Assembly: GCF_013394655.1 (NCBI RefSeq)
Contig: NZ_CP053351.1
Span: 124,001 to 188,000 of the forward strand
DNA length: 64,000 bases
Direction: 5' to 3'
From: Winogradskyella schleiferi
GTDB lineage: Bacteria > Bacteroidota > Bacteroidia > Flavobacteriales > Flavobacteriaceae
The notes under the pieces are model-generated. The model did not search any database and had not been told where the DNA came from. It worked only from the letters and a program-made list of their open reading frames with translations. Positions within the stretch are counted from its first letter, which is position 1, and the number at the start of each line of letters is the position of its first letter. Below, piece by piece: positions 1 through 9,169 of the stretch. Both the position numbers and the translations under genes were made by a program.

Positions 1-1346
1 AGTTAGATGAGAACCAAAATTTATCATTTTACTTTCTTCAGAGAACATACGATGTGTTTTATACTGGTGATAGGTCTGATGCGCACGTAGTTCTAAGTTT
101 GATGTTTACAGCTTTCTTGAGGTTCTACAAGTCAGGAATTTCTTGTGAGCAATTTGATATTGCCCATCCTGCCGTTCAAGATGAAATATGGGGAAGGTAT
201 TTGGTGCCTATTCAAGTCCCAATTTTACACGGAATATCGACTGCTAAACAACTTATTGAAGTTGTCACGGAAATTATAGAAATGGTTGCATTTTGGCGAG
301 AAAGCTTATGGTATTTTACTGGCTGCCCTTGTGATAAATGTATGAAAAATGAGAATATTGATAATTCAAATTACAAGTATTCACTTGAGGATATCGAAGA
401 TTTGTTCTCAGATTTGCATAGCATATCCAGCCGTAATAATTATGGGGACCGTGAACGACCTGAATGGGTGTATTTCTATGACATAGAAGAGGAAGTTACT
501 ATGATAAAATCAAGTAGCCTAGCAAAATTTCTCAAGGCAACATTGCAGTTGTGTACAGATAAAACTGAACAGTTGAAAGGACAGAATGGGACATTCGTTC
601 TAAGCGACAATATAAAAAATTTTGTTCACGATGATACCAACTCTGAAATGGATGAGTACTTTAAAAAAGTAAATACAAACGGTAAATTAAAAGGATATCC
701 AGTTATTCCAATGGAAAATATGATTGTAACCGTTATGGATGATTACATCATTGCCTTAGGTAGAATATGTGGATTTGAAGAATATAAAAAAGAAAGGGAA
801 ATCATCAGAAAGCGGCATAATAGAGAGTCAGAACTTCTATTCCCGATTCCACAGTTCAAATGGAAAGAAAAGGTCTGTCCAGACCAATTTGAATTATTAG
901 TTAAAGCACTATTGGAACGTGAACCAAATGTAAAAAGTGTAAGAAGACCGGCACCCATAAATCAAGGTGATAAGGGTAGAGATTTAATTATTGAGTGGAA
1001 TGTAATAAATGAATATATGTCCGATACCGCACCGCCAAGAATATTGATTAAAGTTGTAGGGCAGTGCAAATCTGGAACATCTACAATTGGAAAAGGCAAG
1101 GTTCTGGACATTAGAGATACGGTAGAGACTCACGATTCTCAAGGATTTTTTTTGGCAGTTAATACTCAAGTTTCTGCACCATTAACCGAAAAACTTGAAT
1201 CACTAAAGTCAAAAGGCTTATGGGTCTCTTGGTGGAATAGGGATGATATTGAGATGCGCCTTTCTAAAAACCAAGATTTAATTCCCAATTTTCCAAAAGT
1301 TATAACATCCAGGGACAAAATAAAATTTGTAGACAAAGAAGATTAG
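1..1346 (+). CDS. Restriction-endonuclease-like (Mrr-type) protein, 5' partial
   Basis: The reading frame is open from the left edge with no stop before the first possible start (a GTG at 54), so the gene very likely begins outside the window. The N-terminal part is not recognised. It carries a cysteine cluster (CPCDKC) about 95 residues after the GTG. The C-terminal ~130 residues look like a PD-(D/E)xK nuclease of the Mrr type: a GRD aspartate near residue 309 and a strand ending in QCK near 337, counting from the GTG. Mrr-like enzymes cut modified or foreign DNA. The gene faces an adenine methyltransferase 157 bp away, so the two may form a restriction-modification pair, but they are convergent and not one operon. 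The nuclease fold is a fairly confident reading; the target is unknown. Confidence 0.6.
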   Translation, partial: LDENQNLSFYFLQRTYDVFYTGDRSDAHVVLSLMFTAFLRFYKSGISCEQFDIAHPAVQDEIWGRYLVPIQVPILHGISTAKQLIEVVTEIIEMVAFWRESLWYFTGCPCDKCMKNENIDNSNYKYSLEDIEDLFSDLHSISSRNNYGDRERPEWVYFYDIEEEVTMIKSSSLAKFLKATLQLCTDKTEQLKGQNGTFVLSDNIKNFVHDDTNSEMDEYFKKVNTNGKLKGYPVIPMENMIVTVMDDYIIALGRICGFEEYKKEREIIRKRHNRESELLFPIPQFKWKEKVCPDQFELLVKALLEREPNVKSVRRPAPINQGDKGRDLIIEWNVINEYMSDTAPPRILIKVVGQCKSGTSTIGKGKVLDIRDTVETHDSQGFFLAVNTQVSAPLTEKLESLKSKGLWVSWWNRDDIEMRLSKNQDLIPNFPKVITSRDKIKFVDKED

Positions 1347-1404
1347 TTATAACATAACTGTCCTCACAATCTTAAGAACAGTCTTTGTTTAGAATTTTTA
1401 ATCT

Positions 1405-1450
1405 TAGGTGGTCAAATAGGTGGTGTAATAGGTGGTGTAATAGGTGGTGA
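1405..1450 (+). repeat. Four-copy 12-bp tandem repeat
   Basis: The unit TAGGTGGTGTAA occurs at 1417-1428 and 1429-1440. A diverged copy precedes it (1405-1416) and a partial copy follows (1441-1450). It lies between the two convergent genes. In one frame it reads as repeated Ile-Gly-Gly-Val units in a short open stretch (1353-1481) without a good start, so it may be the tail of a decayed gene. No inverted symmetry is seen. Confidence 0.7.
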
Positions 1451-1503
1451 AAAAAGTGATTTAATTGATTCGATTGAATAAAATTTCAAACTAAAACGCG
1501 CTA

Positions 1504-2181
1504 TTATAAGTAATTATCCATCCCAAATAATCTTGGTGAAGCACTTGCCAAGTTTTTTCGGCCATTGTTACAATAGTCAGCTTCAATCTCAAAAACAATA
1601 CAATTCCTATTGGTCTGTTTACTGGCAATGGCTGTTGAGCAACTTCCGCCAAAGGTATCTAAGACTAAATCCCCAGGTGTTGTACTTTTTTCAATTAAGT
1701 AACTAATTAGCTCTGCCGGTTTTTCTGTAGGATGGTTATTGTTTTTGGTTTTAGCAGATTTTAAAATATTACAATCGCGTTTACCATTCAATTTTTTACT
1801 TCCGTTACTGCAAAAAATAATCATTTCATACTTTGGTGCATAGTCGCCTTTTAGGTCACCAGTTCCGTGATTTTCCTTTTCCCATATTAGGATGTTTTTT
1901 ATTCTAAATTCTTTATCAAGAAAAAACTTGAAGACTTCCACGTTATGCCAAGAGCAGAATACATAGAGATGCGCATTATTTTTACACACGCGCTTCAATT
2001 CTTTTACCCAATAATCTAACCAATCTAAGTTATCGTCGTTTGGCATTTTTTTATGCTTCTTACCTCGCTTATTACTTCTGTATTTGATGCCATAAGGTGG
2101 GTCGGTCAGTACCAAGTCTACACTACCATTAGCAACGGACTTAATACCGATATTCCAGTCTATATTTAGTATTTTTTGCAT
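1504..2181 (-). CDS. DNA adenine (N6) methyltransferase, beta-class
   Basis: This 225-residue enzyme should transfer a methyl group from S-adenosylmethionine to adenine in DNA. The catalytic motif DPPY is at residues 27-30, HPTEKP at 150-155, and the SAM-binding loop DTFGGSCST at 175-183. Motif IV before motif I is the beta-class order. The SAM loop is usually FxGSG; here the second glycine is a cysteine (C181), an unusual substitution that may lower or alter activity. The protein is short and has no obvious separate target-recognition domain. It faces the nuclease-like gene at the left edge and may protect host DNA from it. It could equally be an orphan methylase carried by the mobile element. 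The family call is secure; partner and site are inference. Confidence 0.85.
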   Translation of the reverse strand: MQKILNIDWNIGIKSVANGSVDLVLTDPPYGIKYRSNKRGKKHKKMPNDDNLDWLDYWVKELKRVCKNNAHLYVFCSWHNVEVFKFFLDKEFRIKNILIWEKENHGTGDLKGDYAPKYEMIIFCSNGSKKLNGKRDCNILKSAKTKNNNHPTEKPAELISYLIEKSTTPGDLVLDTFGGSCSTAIASKQTNRNCIVFEIEADYCNNGRKNLASASPRLFGMDNYL

Positions 2182-2284
2182 CTGTTACACAGATTGGTTT
2201 CGTTACAATTAGAGCATAGTTATAGCTATTCAGCACCAATAAAAGGCTGACATCACTTTAATAAATACAGAGAAATTAATCTAT

Positions 2285-2647
2285 TTAAAAAGGCCCTTTT
2301 TCCCTCGGACCATTATGCGTGACCTTCCATTGGTCATCCTCTTGAACCAACTTAAAAACACCAGGTTTGCCATCATAAGATGTACTATATTTTACCCAAG
2401 TCGCTTCACCATCGACAGCTTCATCTAAGATGTCAACCTCGATTTCCTTTTCGGTGTCTGGTATCATATCTAATAACGTATTCAAACTGGCATATCCTTC
2501 TGATGTGGTATGCTTTTTTAGGGTAGATTTATCTTTTGAAAAGAAACTTTCCGCTACGATTGTTGCAGTTTCTGCGGGCGACAAATTTTTATTTCCTGAA
2601 CAGGAAATGAATAGTAGTATTAACGAGCAAATGACTATTTTTTTCAT
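2285..2647 (-). CDS. Small lipoprotein at end of conjugation operon (DUF4878-like)
   Basis: This 120-residue protein has a lipoprotein signal: a hydrophobic N-terminus ending in a lipobox around residues 13-16 (FISC). The mature part resembles small NTF2-like/DUF4878 lipoproteins. It has an N-terminal helix that begins with SPAETATIVAESFF and a C-terminal segment, DDQWKVTHNGP, typical of the fold's last strand. It lies 6 bp after the stop of traN in the same direction and is probably co-transcribed with the transfer genes. Its role may be envelope-associated, such as surface exclusion or channel support, but nothing in the sequence proves it. It is not a recognised Tra protein. Confidence 0.6.
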   Translation of the reverse strand: MKKIVICSLILLFISCSGNKNLSPAETATIVAESFFSKDKSTLKKHTTSEGYASLNTLLDMIPDTEKEIEVDILDEAVDGEATWVKYSTSYDGKPGVFKLVQEDDQWKVTHNGPREKGPF

Positions 2648-2653
2648 AATATT

Positions 2654-3493
2654 CTAATTTGGATTATTAATATATCTATGTGATATTTTCAGTTCTATAT
2701 TGCGTTCGCCATTTTTCTCGTTCAGTTCCAAAATTGCCCTACGGTCATTGGATAATGAAAATTTGGGCATCACATATACAAAGCGAGCCATTTCATTTTC
2801 CTTAATTTTAGACGGCAGATTATGTTTGTACATCGGTTCTTGATAGAGACGTTGCAACGATTTTCTTTTACCTTTTTGCCGAGTTTCAATCGAAAGGTTC
2901 AAGAAATTCAAATCGTAATCCAATGTAGAATTATTCTTAATTTGAATAACGAAGTAGAGTTCTTCTTTATCAAAAACAATATTCTCAATGCTCAAAATCA
3001 CACCACTTTTTCGTTTTGTGAAGTAACCAAATCGTAGACCTCTTTCAAGAAGATACGAGCAGAATTTTTGGTAATAATAGGTTTTATTATCTACAAGTTC
3101 TTCAGAAGATTCAACAAGCGTCGAATCAGTTACAATCGGTTTTTCATTACCGATACTATTTGATAGCGGAATGAAATAATTGAGCTTAGAGAGCTGTTTT
3201 TTATATCTTATAATATACGAAAAAATTGAACCATTTCTATTGACTACCAGAAGATTACTTTCCTTTCCTGGCTTTGCTTGAAGAAGCCCAAAATACTGTT
3301 CTTTTTCACGATTGTATGTAAATACAAAATTATCTGAACCAGTAATACCTTGCCGTATAGGTTCTGGAAAGAATAGCGCAACGTTTTTGGTGTCGTTTGC
3401 ATAAATGGTATCGAGTAATTGAGTGTTTTGTGCGTTTACTTTTGTGAAAGCTGAAGTAAACACAAGTATTATTATTACAATTGAATTTTTCAT
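2654..3493 (-). CDS. traN: Conjugative transposon protein TraN (VirB9-like, DUF4138)
   Basis: The 279-residue protein starts with a signal peptide ending near NAQ (residues 20-22). The rest is beta-rich, as in the DUF4138/TraN family. In this family TraN is thought to act like VirB9, forming the outer-membrane core of the mating channel with TraM. It sits directly after traM in the operon, the usual Bacteroidota order, with 31 bp between them. The call rests on order, size and overall character rather than a catalytic motif, since the family has none. Confidence 0.75.
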   Translation of the reverse strand: MKNSIVIIILVFTSAFTKVNAQNTQLLDTIYANDTKNVALFFPEPIRQGITGSDNFVFTYNREKEQYFGLLQAKPGKESNLLVVNRNGSIFSYIIRYKKQLSKLNYFIPLSNSIGNEKPIVTDSTLVESSEELVDNKTYYYQKFCSYLLERGLRFGYFTKRKSGVILSIENIVFDKEELYFVIQIKNNSTLDYDLNFLNLSIETRQKGKRKSLQRLYQEPMYKHNLPSKIKENEMARFVYVMPKFSLSNDRRAILELNEKNGERNIELKISHRYINNPN

Positions 3494-3524
3494 AAGAGTG
3501 CGTTTTTAAATGCCCATTATGGGC

Positions 3525-4454
3525 TCATAACTTTGGTTTTAAAATAAGTTTGTAATTTTTCAGAACTGTTACTTTTACGTTACGATTGCTTCGCCTAAGC
3601 ACTTTTGTAACACCACCTACTTGTGGAACGGTAGGTATGTTGATGTCGCCAATAATATCGTCGAGAACTTCGGTGGTGGCTTGTGCCCTAAAATTGTTCT
3701 GTACGTAGATGCCTTCACTACCATCAGACAAATCGAAGGCTTTAAGTTTTGTAGGATGATGCTTTATGTTTTCAATTTCAATGAGCGCACGATTGGGCTG
3801 AAAACTGATGAAACCGAAAATAGGTGTGTTCTCAGGCATTTCTTTACCATTGATTGTAGCAGTTTTGGTCAGGCGCATCCGCAATCTGGTATTCGCTTTT
3901 ACGACTTGGTCGCCATCTACTACTACGTATATAGTTTCATCTGTATTACCTATGATTGAAACTTCATTGGGTTTTGGCGAAGCAGCAAAGAACAATTGAT
4001 GTTCTAAGCCTAATTCTTTGGCTTCAATTTTTTCTTCCCTTTTTACTTCAGCAGAATCAATTTTTGATACCATTTTGCGAACAGTTCTTCTCTGTCCCAA
4101 ATTCTGGTATCGCTTTTCTGAATACTTAATCTTACCAGCTTCATATATACTATCTACGATACGCTCTTTTTCGCGTTCTGGAAGGTCTGGGTCGTAAAAT
4201 CCCAAGGAATCAATCAGCTTTTCATCGTAGATGCTGGGTGCATTGTTTTCACGTACTTTTTTTAAGTCGTTGATTGCATCAAGTTTGGAATCATATTCTT
4301 TCTGGTCTTCTTCCAAATCTGGTACTAAGGTCTGTTTAAGGTTTTCGGTTTCACTTTCATCATCGCCCATAACCATTACAGAATAGGAAATGAGGAATAT
4401 GAAAATCACGGCCAACACCGCTACAAATACTATTTTATTTTTTTCAATTTTCAT
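3525..4454 (-). CDS. traM: Conjugative transposon protein TraM (VirB10-like)
   Basis: The 309-residue protein has a short cytoplasmic N-terminus and one membrane helix (about residues 8-30). A charged, coiled-coil-prone periplasmic linker (about 40-150) follows, then a C-terminal beta domain. This is the VirB10/TraM plan, in which the protein spans the inner membrane and periplasm and links the energy-using inner complex to the outer core. Residues such as KANTRLRMRLT and the later GISF-like strands fit the TraM C-terminal domain. It overlaps the end of traK by 11 bp, which points to translational coupling. Confidence 0.8.
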   Translation of the reverse strand: MKIEKNKIVFVAVLAVIFIFLISYSVMVMGDDESETENLKQTLVPDLEEDQKEYDSKLDAINDLKKVRENNAPSIYDEKLIDSLGFYDPDLPEREKERIVDSIYEAGKIKYSEKRYQNLGQRRTVRKMVSKIDSAEVKREEKIEAKELGLEHQLFFAASPKPNEVSIIGNTDETIYVVVDGDQVVKANTRLRMRLTKTATINGKEMPENTPIFGFISFQPNRALIEIENIKHHPTKLKAFDLSDGSEGIYVQNNFRAQATTEVLDDIIGDINIPTVPQVGGVTKVLRRSNRNVKVTVLKNYKLILKPKL

Positions 4455-5058
4455 CTGATATTTTCTTTAAGGTATTTTCGAAGTAATTGGTAATCAATAA
4501 GCCGTGTGGATTGTTCGGGAAGTTTCGGTCAACCATAATTAAGTTTCCGGTAGAAACCAATTCATAAGTGTCGATGATTGAACCTCTATTGATTTCAAAA
4601 ATGGTCGTCGTGGTAAAACTGTATGAACCATTATTTTCATTTATCCGCGAATCGATACTCAATACTTTTTGAACCAATGAATACTGAAGCAATCGGTTAT
4701 AAACGCCATCAGCTTTCTTCTGACGGTAAAGATTGTCCACAGAACTATTGCCTAACCAAAGTGCTTTTTCCAAATTCCTTTCATAGTTACTGGCATCGAT
4801 GTTATAGAAGTAGTTGTGGAACAGTTCTAAATGTGCCAGAGCTTCCACTCTAAAATTCTCTTTTTGAGTTACGAGCTTCAGCGGAATGATGCTGCCATCG
4901 GTATTGATAGCAAAGGCACTATTGAGCGCTTTTTGATTGGTGTTGAATACCATCCAAACTGAAAATGTACTGGACAGTAACGCACAGACAACAACTGCCA
5001 AAACGATAAATCGATTCAATTTTAGGACATTGTAAATATTCTTATATGGTGTTTTCAT
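4444..5058 (-). CDS. traK: Conjugative transposon protein TraK (VirB8-like)
   Basis: This 204-residue protein has one N-terminal membrane helix (about residues 16-38) and a periplasmic domain, the TraK/VirB8 architecture. VirB8-like proteins nucleate channel assembly in the periplasm. It starts 12 bp after the end of traJ and overlaps traM by 11 bp, inside an unbroken minus-strand tra operon. The length matches Bacteroidota TraK proteins of about 200 residues. Confidence 0.85.
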   Translation of the reverse strand: MKTPYKNIYNVLKLNRFIVLAVVVCALLSSTFSVWMVFNTNQKALNSAFAINTDGSIIPLKLVTQKENFRVEALAHLELFHNYFYNIDASNYERNLEKALWLGNSSVDNLYRQKKADGVYNRLLQYSLVQKVLSIDSRINENNGSYSFTTTTIFEINRGSIIDTYELVSTGNLIMVDRNFPNNPHGLLITNYFENTLKKISDEN

Positions 5059-5070
5059 ATTTAATCTGAT

Positions 5071-5913
5071 TTAGGCAGTAAATAATCTGAGTGTGAAGGA
5101 CGTGGCACGTTTGTACAATTTGAATTTTAGGAAAACAATAAAGCCTACTGAGCCTAATTGAACCACAGGTGCAAAAAATCCACTTCCAACATCGGTGCCG
5201 AATAAATTCGTCCAAAAATTGGTGTTGATTTCTGTATAGAGCGCATTGATAAAAACGTTGACCAAAAAGAAGGCTGGTACGAGCATATAAACCGCAGCGT
5301 ACAATTTGAAAAACGTATAGGCAAGTGAACGGAACTTTTCAAATACTGCCAAACTAATGACCAATGGAAAAAAAGCCTGCATTATCCCTAAAAGAAAAAA
5401 GCGTTCTGCCAAAAACAGCGGATAGATGAACAAATCCAATATCCACAGGAAAAGGCTAATGATAAAGGCAAATATTTTGAATCCATAAAGTGGTGTTACC
5501 AATGCTTCATATAATAGCGTCATAGCTGCCTTGGCTACTTCGATGATACTTACATCTTCTTCAATCGGGATGTCCTGCATTTGTAGGGGCAATAACGCAG
5601 GTGCAGTCCCTCTATATTGCCCTTCAATAGCCACTAAAATACCATCAAAAAATCCCAATATTTGAGTTGAAAATATGACTGCAATAACTATTGCAAAATT
5701 CTTGGCAAGTTCACCTGGACTTAATCCCCAAGTATATCCGTCCTTATCGGCAATGCCTTCATTGTATCTTTTAAGTATGTTGACCAGAAAAAATAGGACA
5801 GCAAGCGTTTTCATTCCGGCAATTGTATATTGCGAAAAGCTGCTGCTTTGTATAGTCTGGAACACCGTATCTATATATTCCAACCCAATCCCTAAAATTA
5901 TAGTTGCTGTCAT
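5071..5913 (-). CDS. traJ: Conjugative transposon protein TraJ (VirB6-like membrane protein)
   Basis: This 280-residue protein is very hydrophobic, with about six membrane segments (for example around 30-45, 70-90, 145-165, 175-195, 215-235 and 250-265). This fits TraJ, the polytopic inner-membrane channel subunit comparable to VirB6. It lies between traI (2 bp upstream) and traK (12 bp downstream). The family has no catalytic motif, so the call relies on topology, length and place in the operon. Confidence 0.85.
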   Translation of the reverse strand: MTATIILGIGLEYIDTVFQTIQSSSFSQYTIAGMKTLAVLFFLVNILKRYNEGIADKDGYTWGLSPGELAKNFAIVIAVIFSTQILGFFDGILVAIEGQYRGTAPALLPLQMQDIPIEEDVSIIEVAKAAMTLLYEALVTPLYGFKIFAFIISLFLWILDLFIYPLFLAERFFLLGIMQAFFPLVISLAVFEKFRSLAYTFFKLYAAVYMLVPAFFLVNVFINALYTEINTNFWTNLFGTDVGSGFFAPVVQLGSVGFIVFLKFKLYKRATSFTLRLFTA

Positions 5914-5915
5914 TT

Positions 5916-6491
5916 TTAATAGTTCGTTTCTCGATTATTTACTTTATCCTGCATTTTTCTGAAGGAAATAATATCACGATAGCGTTTCGTTTTTGTCTTT
6001 ATATTGGAAACCATTTCATTTGATTCCTGTTCTTTCTGCTTCAAAACTTCAGCACGTTCAGCATCGCTCATTTTGAGATAGTCGCTCGATAGGACTTCAT
6101 CGATAAAATCAACCGTGTCCAATGAGTTTTGAACTATGGCATCAAAAGATTCCACAACCCTTGAAACTTCATCGGGTTTTATATAGGGCGAGTTAAGAAT
6201 GTCCTGTACATCGTTTTGCATTATATTGATAAGGCGCTGATTGTTTTGTCCAATTTCTTCAACTGCCCTAAGTTGTTGGACAACACTTGATACTTTCTCT
6301 ATGGCCTCTTTTGCATCTTTCAGGAATTTTACAGACTTAATCATCTGAGCTGTCTGTTTACCTGATTCTATGAGCTGTTTAACCAAGCTGATAAAATTGG
6401 TATTGTCATAAGTTGGCATTCCCTGGCACGCAGCGCGTGCAGGCAATAAGAAGATGAAAGCTGTTGCGAGAATTAAAATTTTTGTTTTCAT
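5916..6491 (-). CDS. traI: Conjugative transposon protein TraI-like (DUF4141)
   Basis: The 191-residue protein has a signal peptide (about residues 1-22, ending near ARAACQG) and then a largely helical, coiled-coil-prone body with many Lys, Glu and Gln residues (about 35-185). Periplasmic helical proteins of this size directly before traJ are the DUF4141/TraI family, comparable to VirB5-type factors. It is 4 bp after traG and 2 bp before traJ. In classical CTn order a traH gene would lie between traG and traI; none is present here. The exact Tra letter is by synteny. Confidence 0.7.
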   Translation of the reverse strand: MKTKILILATAFIFLLPARAACQGMPTYDNTNFISLVKQLIESGKQTAQMIKSVKFLKDAKEAIEKVSSVVQQLRAVEEIGQNNQRLINIMQNDVQDILNSPYIKPDEVSRVVESFDAIVQNSLDTVDFIDEVLSSDYLKMSDAERAEVLKQKEQESNEMVSNIKTKTKRYRDIISFRKMQDKVNNRETNY

Positions 6492-6495
6492 AATA

Positions 6496-8898
6496 TTATG
6501 TTTTAGATGTGAATTGAATTATTGCTTTTTGCATATCGTTATGCTCATTGTAGAGCTTCATTATTTCCTCATTTTCCTGTCCATCGGTCAAGTAAGCGGC
6601 ATATACTTCCTTCGGAACTTCGAGCCGGAAAATGTTGCTTTCCCGTCCAATTTTGATAAACATTTCGGTGTACTTCCGTGGACCGGAAAGATTGTTTTTA
6701 ATGGATTTTAATTGGTTCAGGTCGTGGCTGGATAGGTTGAGCCTTTTGACCAATTCGTCATAGCCTTTTTCATTATTGAGGCTATAAATAACCTGTGTGT
6801 TTTCGAGAATACTTGCGGAAGTCGAATTGTTGGGCAATTGATTTATGGATTGCAGAATAATCCCAATCGCACCGTTTTGTTTACGGATAGCTTGATAGTA
6901 GAATTCTACACTTTCCAGTACGTTTTCAAACTTCAATTGTTTGGCAAACTCATCAAAAAGGATGATTCCCTTTTCAGCTCTGTTCTTCCAAATAGTTCTT
7001 TGAATGGCAGACTTGATGAGCTTGAGCATAACAGACAGGATTTCCTTATTGTCCTTGACTTCATCCAGTTCAAAAACAATCAAGCGTTTGTCTTCGATTT
7101 TATAAGTCTGGTCTTCGCTTACTTCAAAAAGGAAGCTATATAGACCATCGCCGACATATTCGGACATTACGTGCAAAAAGCTCGTGACATTGAAATAGTC
7201 GGGATGGATTTTTAAGGTGTCCAGAAGGTCGTTCTGATTCCTTTCTATAAAGCTGTAAAAACCATCTAAAGAATGATTTTCAGAAATGCTGTCATAGTAA
7301 TGGCGAAGTATCTTTTTAACTGATACCGATTGTGCTTTCGTAACCTTTAAGTCTGAAGCGAAGAGTTCAAATAGGAAAACGGATAAGTCTTCCAAACGTT
7401 CCGGTGTAAGGTCATTTGTATCACTTATATAAAATGGATTGATGCCTAAATTCTTTCCACTTTCGTAGCGCAAAACGGTGTATTTTTCAGGATAGAGTTT
7501 GGCAAACTTGGTATAAGAACCACCCAAGTCTATGATAACCAAGCGAACACCACTTTCAAAATACTGTCGCAAGATGTTATTGGCCAAAAAGGATTTCCCT
7601 TCGCCCGTTGGTGCAAAAATGGCAAAGTTTCGTGCCTTGATGCGTTTCTTCTTTTCATCCCAAACATCCTTCAGAACAGGAATGTTATGCTCACGGTCAT
7701 TGAAGATAATTCCGGTATTATCGCTTTTGTAATTGGTATTGTTGATAAACAGGCAAAGCGCGTGTTTTAAATCTGTCACATACAAATCATTGTTTGAGAA
7801 ATTAGATGAGAAGCAGCAGTAACTATTTAGGATGTAATTCTTGCGTTCTTCGCCTCTTGGATAGTATGGGATAATATCCAATTCCTTAAATTCAGTCTTT
7901 ATTTTGGAAGTTATTTTGTCGAGCTCTTTGGCTTCTTTTGCCCAATAGACAATATTGAGATGTCCACGAATGATTCGTGCATTGTCATCGGCATTGATTT
8001 GGTCAAGGATGTGCTGAATTTTGCCAAGTACTACTTTATTCTGTGAACCGAAATTGGAACTCTTATTGAGTTCTTCAATCTTCTTATCGAGCAGCTTGCG
8101 CCACTTCTGTTTGTCATCCAGATATAGAATTTGATTAACGATATGGTTCTCGTTAAGCGTAAGCCCTAAGCCATCAATAAACCCTTGATGAAACACAAAA
8201 TCGTCAGAAGTGAATTTCTCATTGGTTTTGCTACTCTGTACACTTTCGCGAAAGCACAGTTCGCTGTTGATGGCAAGGGCATCAAAATGGTTTTCGCCAA
8301 TATTGACACTTTTCTTATCGAGTAAAATATCGGTATCGTATCCCTCATTAAAGCCATTGAAGTAGGCATTTGTTAGTTGCCGAATGTCTTCCGCTTCAAG
8401 CGAAATAAATTCCATCTTTCGGCTATTATTAATGAAGGAAACTGAATCACTTACCGAGTTGGCGAAGCTCTTGATATTGTCATCCAGTTCCTGTACGATT
8501 CCCTTTGAAACTTTTCTGAATGGGTTGACATACTTGGGATTGTTGAGTGCCTTATTTTTGGTCAAGATGAAGAACAAATAACAGCTATGTTCGATATGTC
8601 CACGACCTTTAAAATGTTCGTGGGTAGCCTTTTCCAGAAAGGTAGAATTCGGAAGTTGTTCTGAAGCATATGATTTCTTGAGGTAGATATCCTGTTTATG
8701 AACCACAGTACCAACTGGCAATGACTTTAATGCCTGAAACCAAGCACCGTGCATATCCTCAAAGTCCTTTTCCGATAAGGAATAGATTTCTGGTAGATTC
8801 CCTTTATAGCATAAGACTACGTTGCCATTATTGGTAAATACGATATTGTCCTGAATATCTACAATGGGTTGATATGCCGAAAGGTTAATCTTGTTCAT
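6496..8898 (-). CDS. traG: Conjugation ATPase TraG (VirB4 family)
   Basis: The 800-residue cytoplasmic ATPase powers assembly and substrate movement in the type IV secretion channel. The Walker A loop APTGEGKS lies near residue 430. A Walker B-like strand, GIILFDEFAKQL, is near 645, and an arginine/glutamine-rich stretch (IRKQNGAIGIILQS) follows. The N-terminal ~400 residues are the TraG/VirB4 N-domain. Length matches the Bacteroidota family. The start codon overlaps the end of traF by 14 bp. This is the VirB4-type TraG of Bacteroidota nomenclature, not the VirD4 coupling protein called TraG in F/RP4. Confidence 0.93.
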   Translation of the reverse strand: MNKINLSAYQPIVDIQDNIVFTNNGNVVLCYKGNLPEIYSLSEKDFEDMHGAWFQALKSLPVGTVVHKQDIYLKKSYASEQLPNSTFLEKATHEHFKGRGHIEHSCYLFFILTKNKALNNPKYVNPFRKVSKGIVQELDDNIKSFANSVSDSVSFINNSRKMEFISLEAEDIRQLTNAYFNGFNEGYDTDILLDKKSVNIGENHFDALAINSELCFRESVQSSKTNEKFTSDDFVFHQGFIDGLGLTLNENHIVNQILYLDDKQKWRKLLDKKIEELNKSSNFGSQNKVVLGKIQHILDQINADDNARIIRGHLNIVYWAKEAKELDKITSKIKTEFKELDIIPYYPRGEERKNYILNSYCCFSSNFSNNDLYVTDLKHALCLFINNTNYKSDNTGIIFNDREHNIPVLKDVWDEKKKRIKARNFAIFAPTGEGKSFLANNILRQYFESGVRLVIIDLGGSYTKFAKLYPEKYTVLRYESGKNLGINPFYISDTNDLTPERLEDLSVFLFELFASDLKVTKAQSVSVKKILRHYYDSISENHSLDGFYSFIERNQNDLLDTLKIHPDYFNVTSFLHVMSEYVGDGLYSFLFEVSEDQTYKIEDKRLIVFELDEVKDNKEILSVMLKLIKSAIQRTIWKNRAEKGIILFDEFAKQLKFENVLESVEFYYQAIRKQNGAIGIILQSINQLPNNSTSASILENTQVIYSLNNEKGYDELVKRLNLSSHDLNQLKSIKNNLSGPRKYTEMFIKIGRESNIFRLEVPKEVYAAYLTDGQENEEIMKLYNEHNDMQKAIIQFTSKT

Positions 8899-9169
8899 AA
8901 TCGAAGCCAGAGTTTCTTTTGTTACTAATGATTTGCGGAAATGCTTTTGCCATTTGGAAAAGCTGTGGATTGTGGGCTATCCGTGTCAGCGCCACATATA
9001 GGGAAGCATTAAAGACCAACACACCTATTATTATCCCAAAGCTGAATGAAAAGATGATGATGAGCAACGAAGCCAAAATGGAAACCATCATTAAGGCAAA
9101 CAGGGAAATGGGCAATCCAAAAATGACCGCCCTTTTCCTGATATTTTTATAGACCTCGAAGCGTTTCAT
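8885..9169 (-). CDS. traF: Conjugative transposon protein TraF (DUF4133, VirB3-like)
   Basis: This 94-residue inner-membrane protein has a charged N-terminus (MKRFEVYKNIRKRA) followed by two adjacent membrane helices (about residues 15-55), the plan of DUF4133/TraF. It is immediately downstream of traE (adjacent coordinates) and overlaps traG by 14 bp. VirB3-type proteins usually sit beside the VirB4 ATPase and work with it, as seen here. Confidence 0.87.
   Translation of the reverse strand: MKRFEVYKNIRKRAVIFGLPISLFALMMVSILASLLIIIFSFSFGIIIGVLVFNASLYVALTRIAHNPQLFQMAKAFPQIISNKRNSGFDYEQD

Noticed and set aside
1405..1450. Tandem repeats as a CRISPR array
   Set aside because: Units are 12 bp with no unique spacers, and no cas gene is present.
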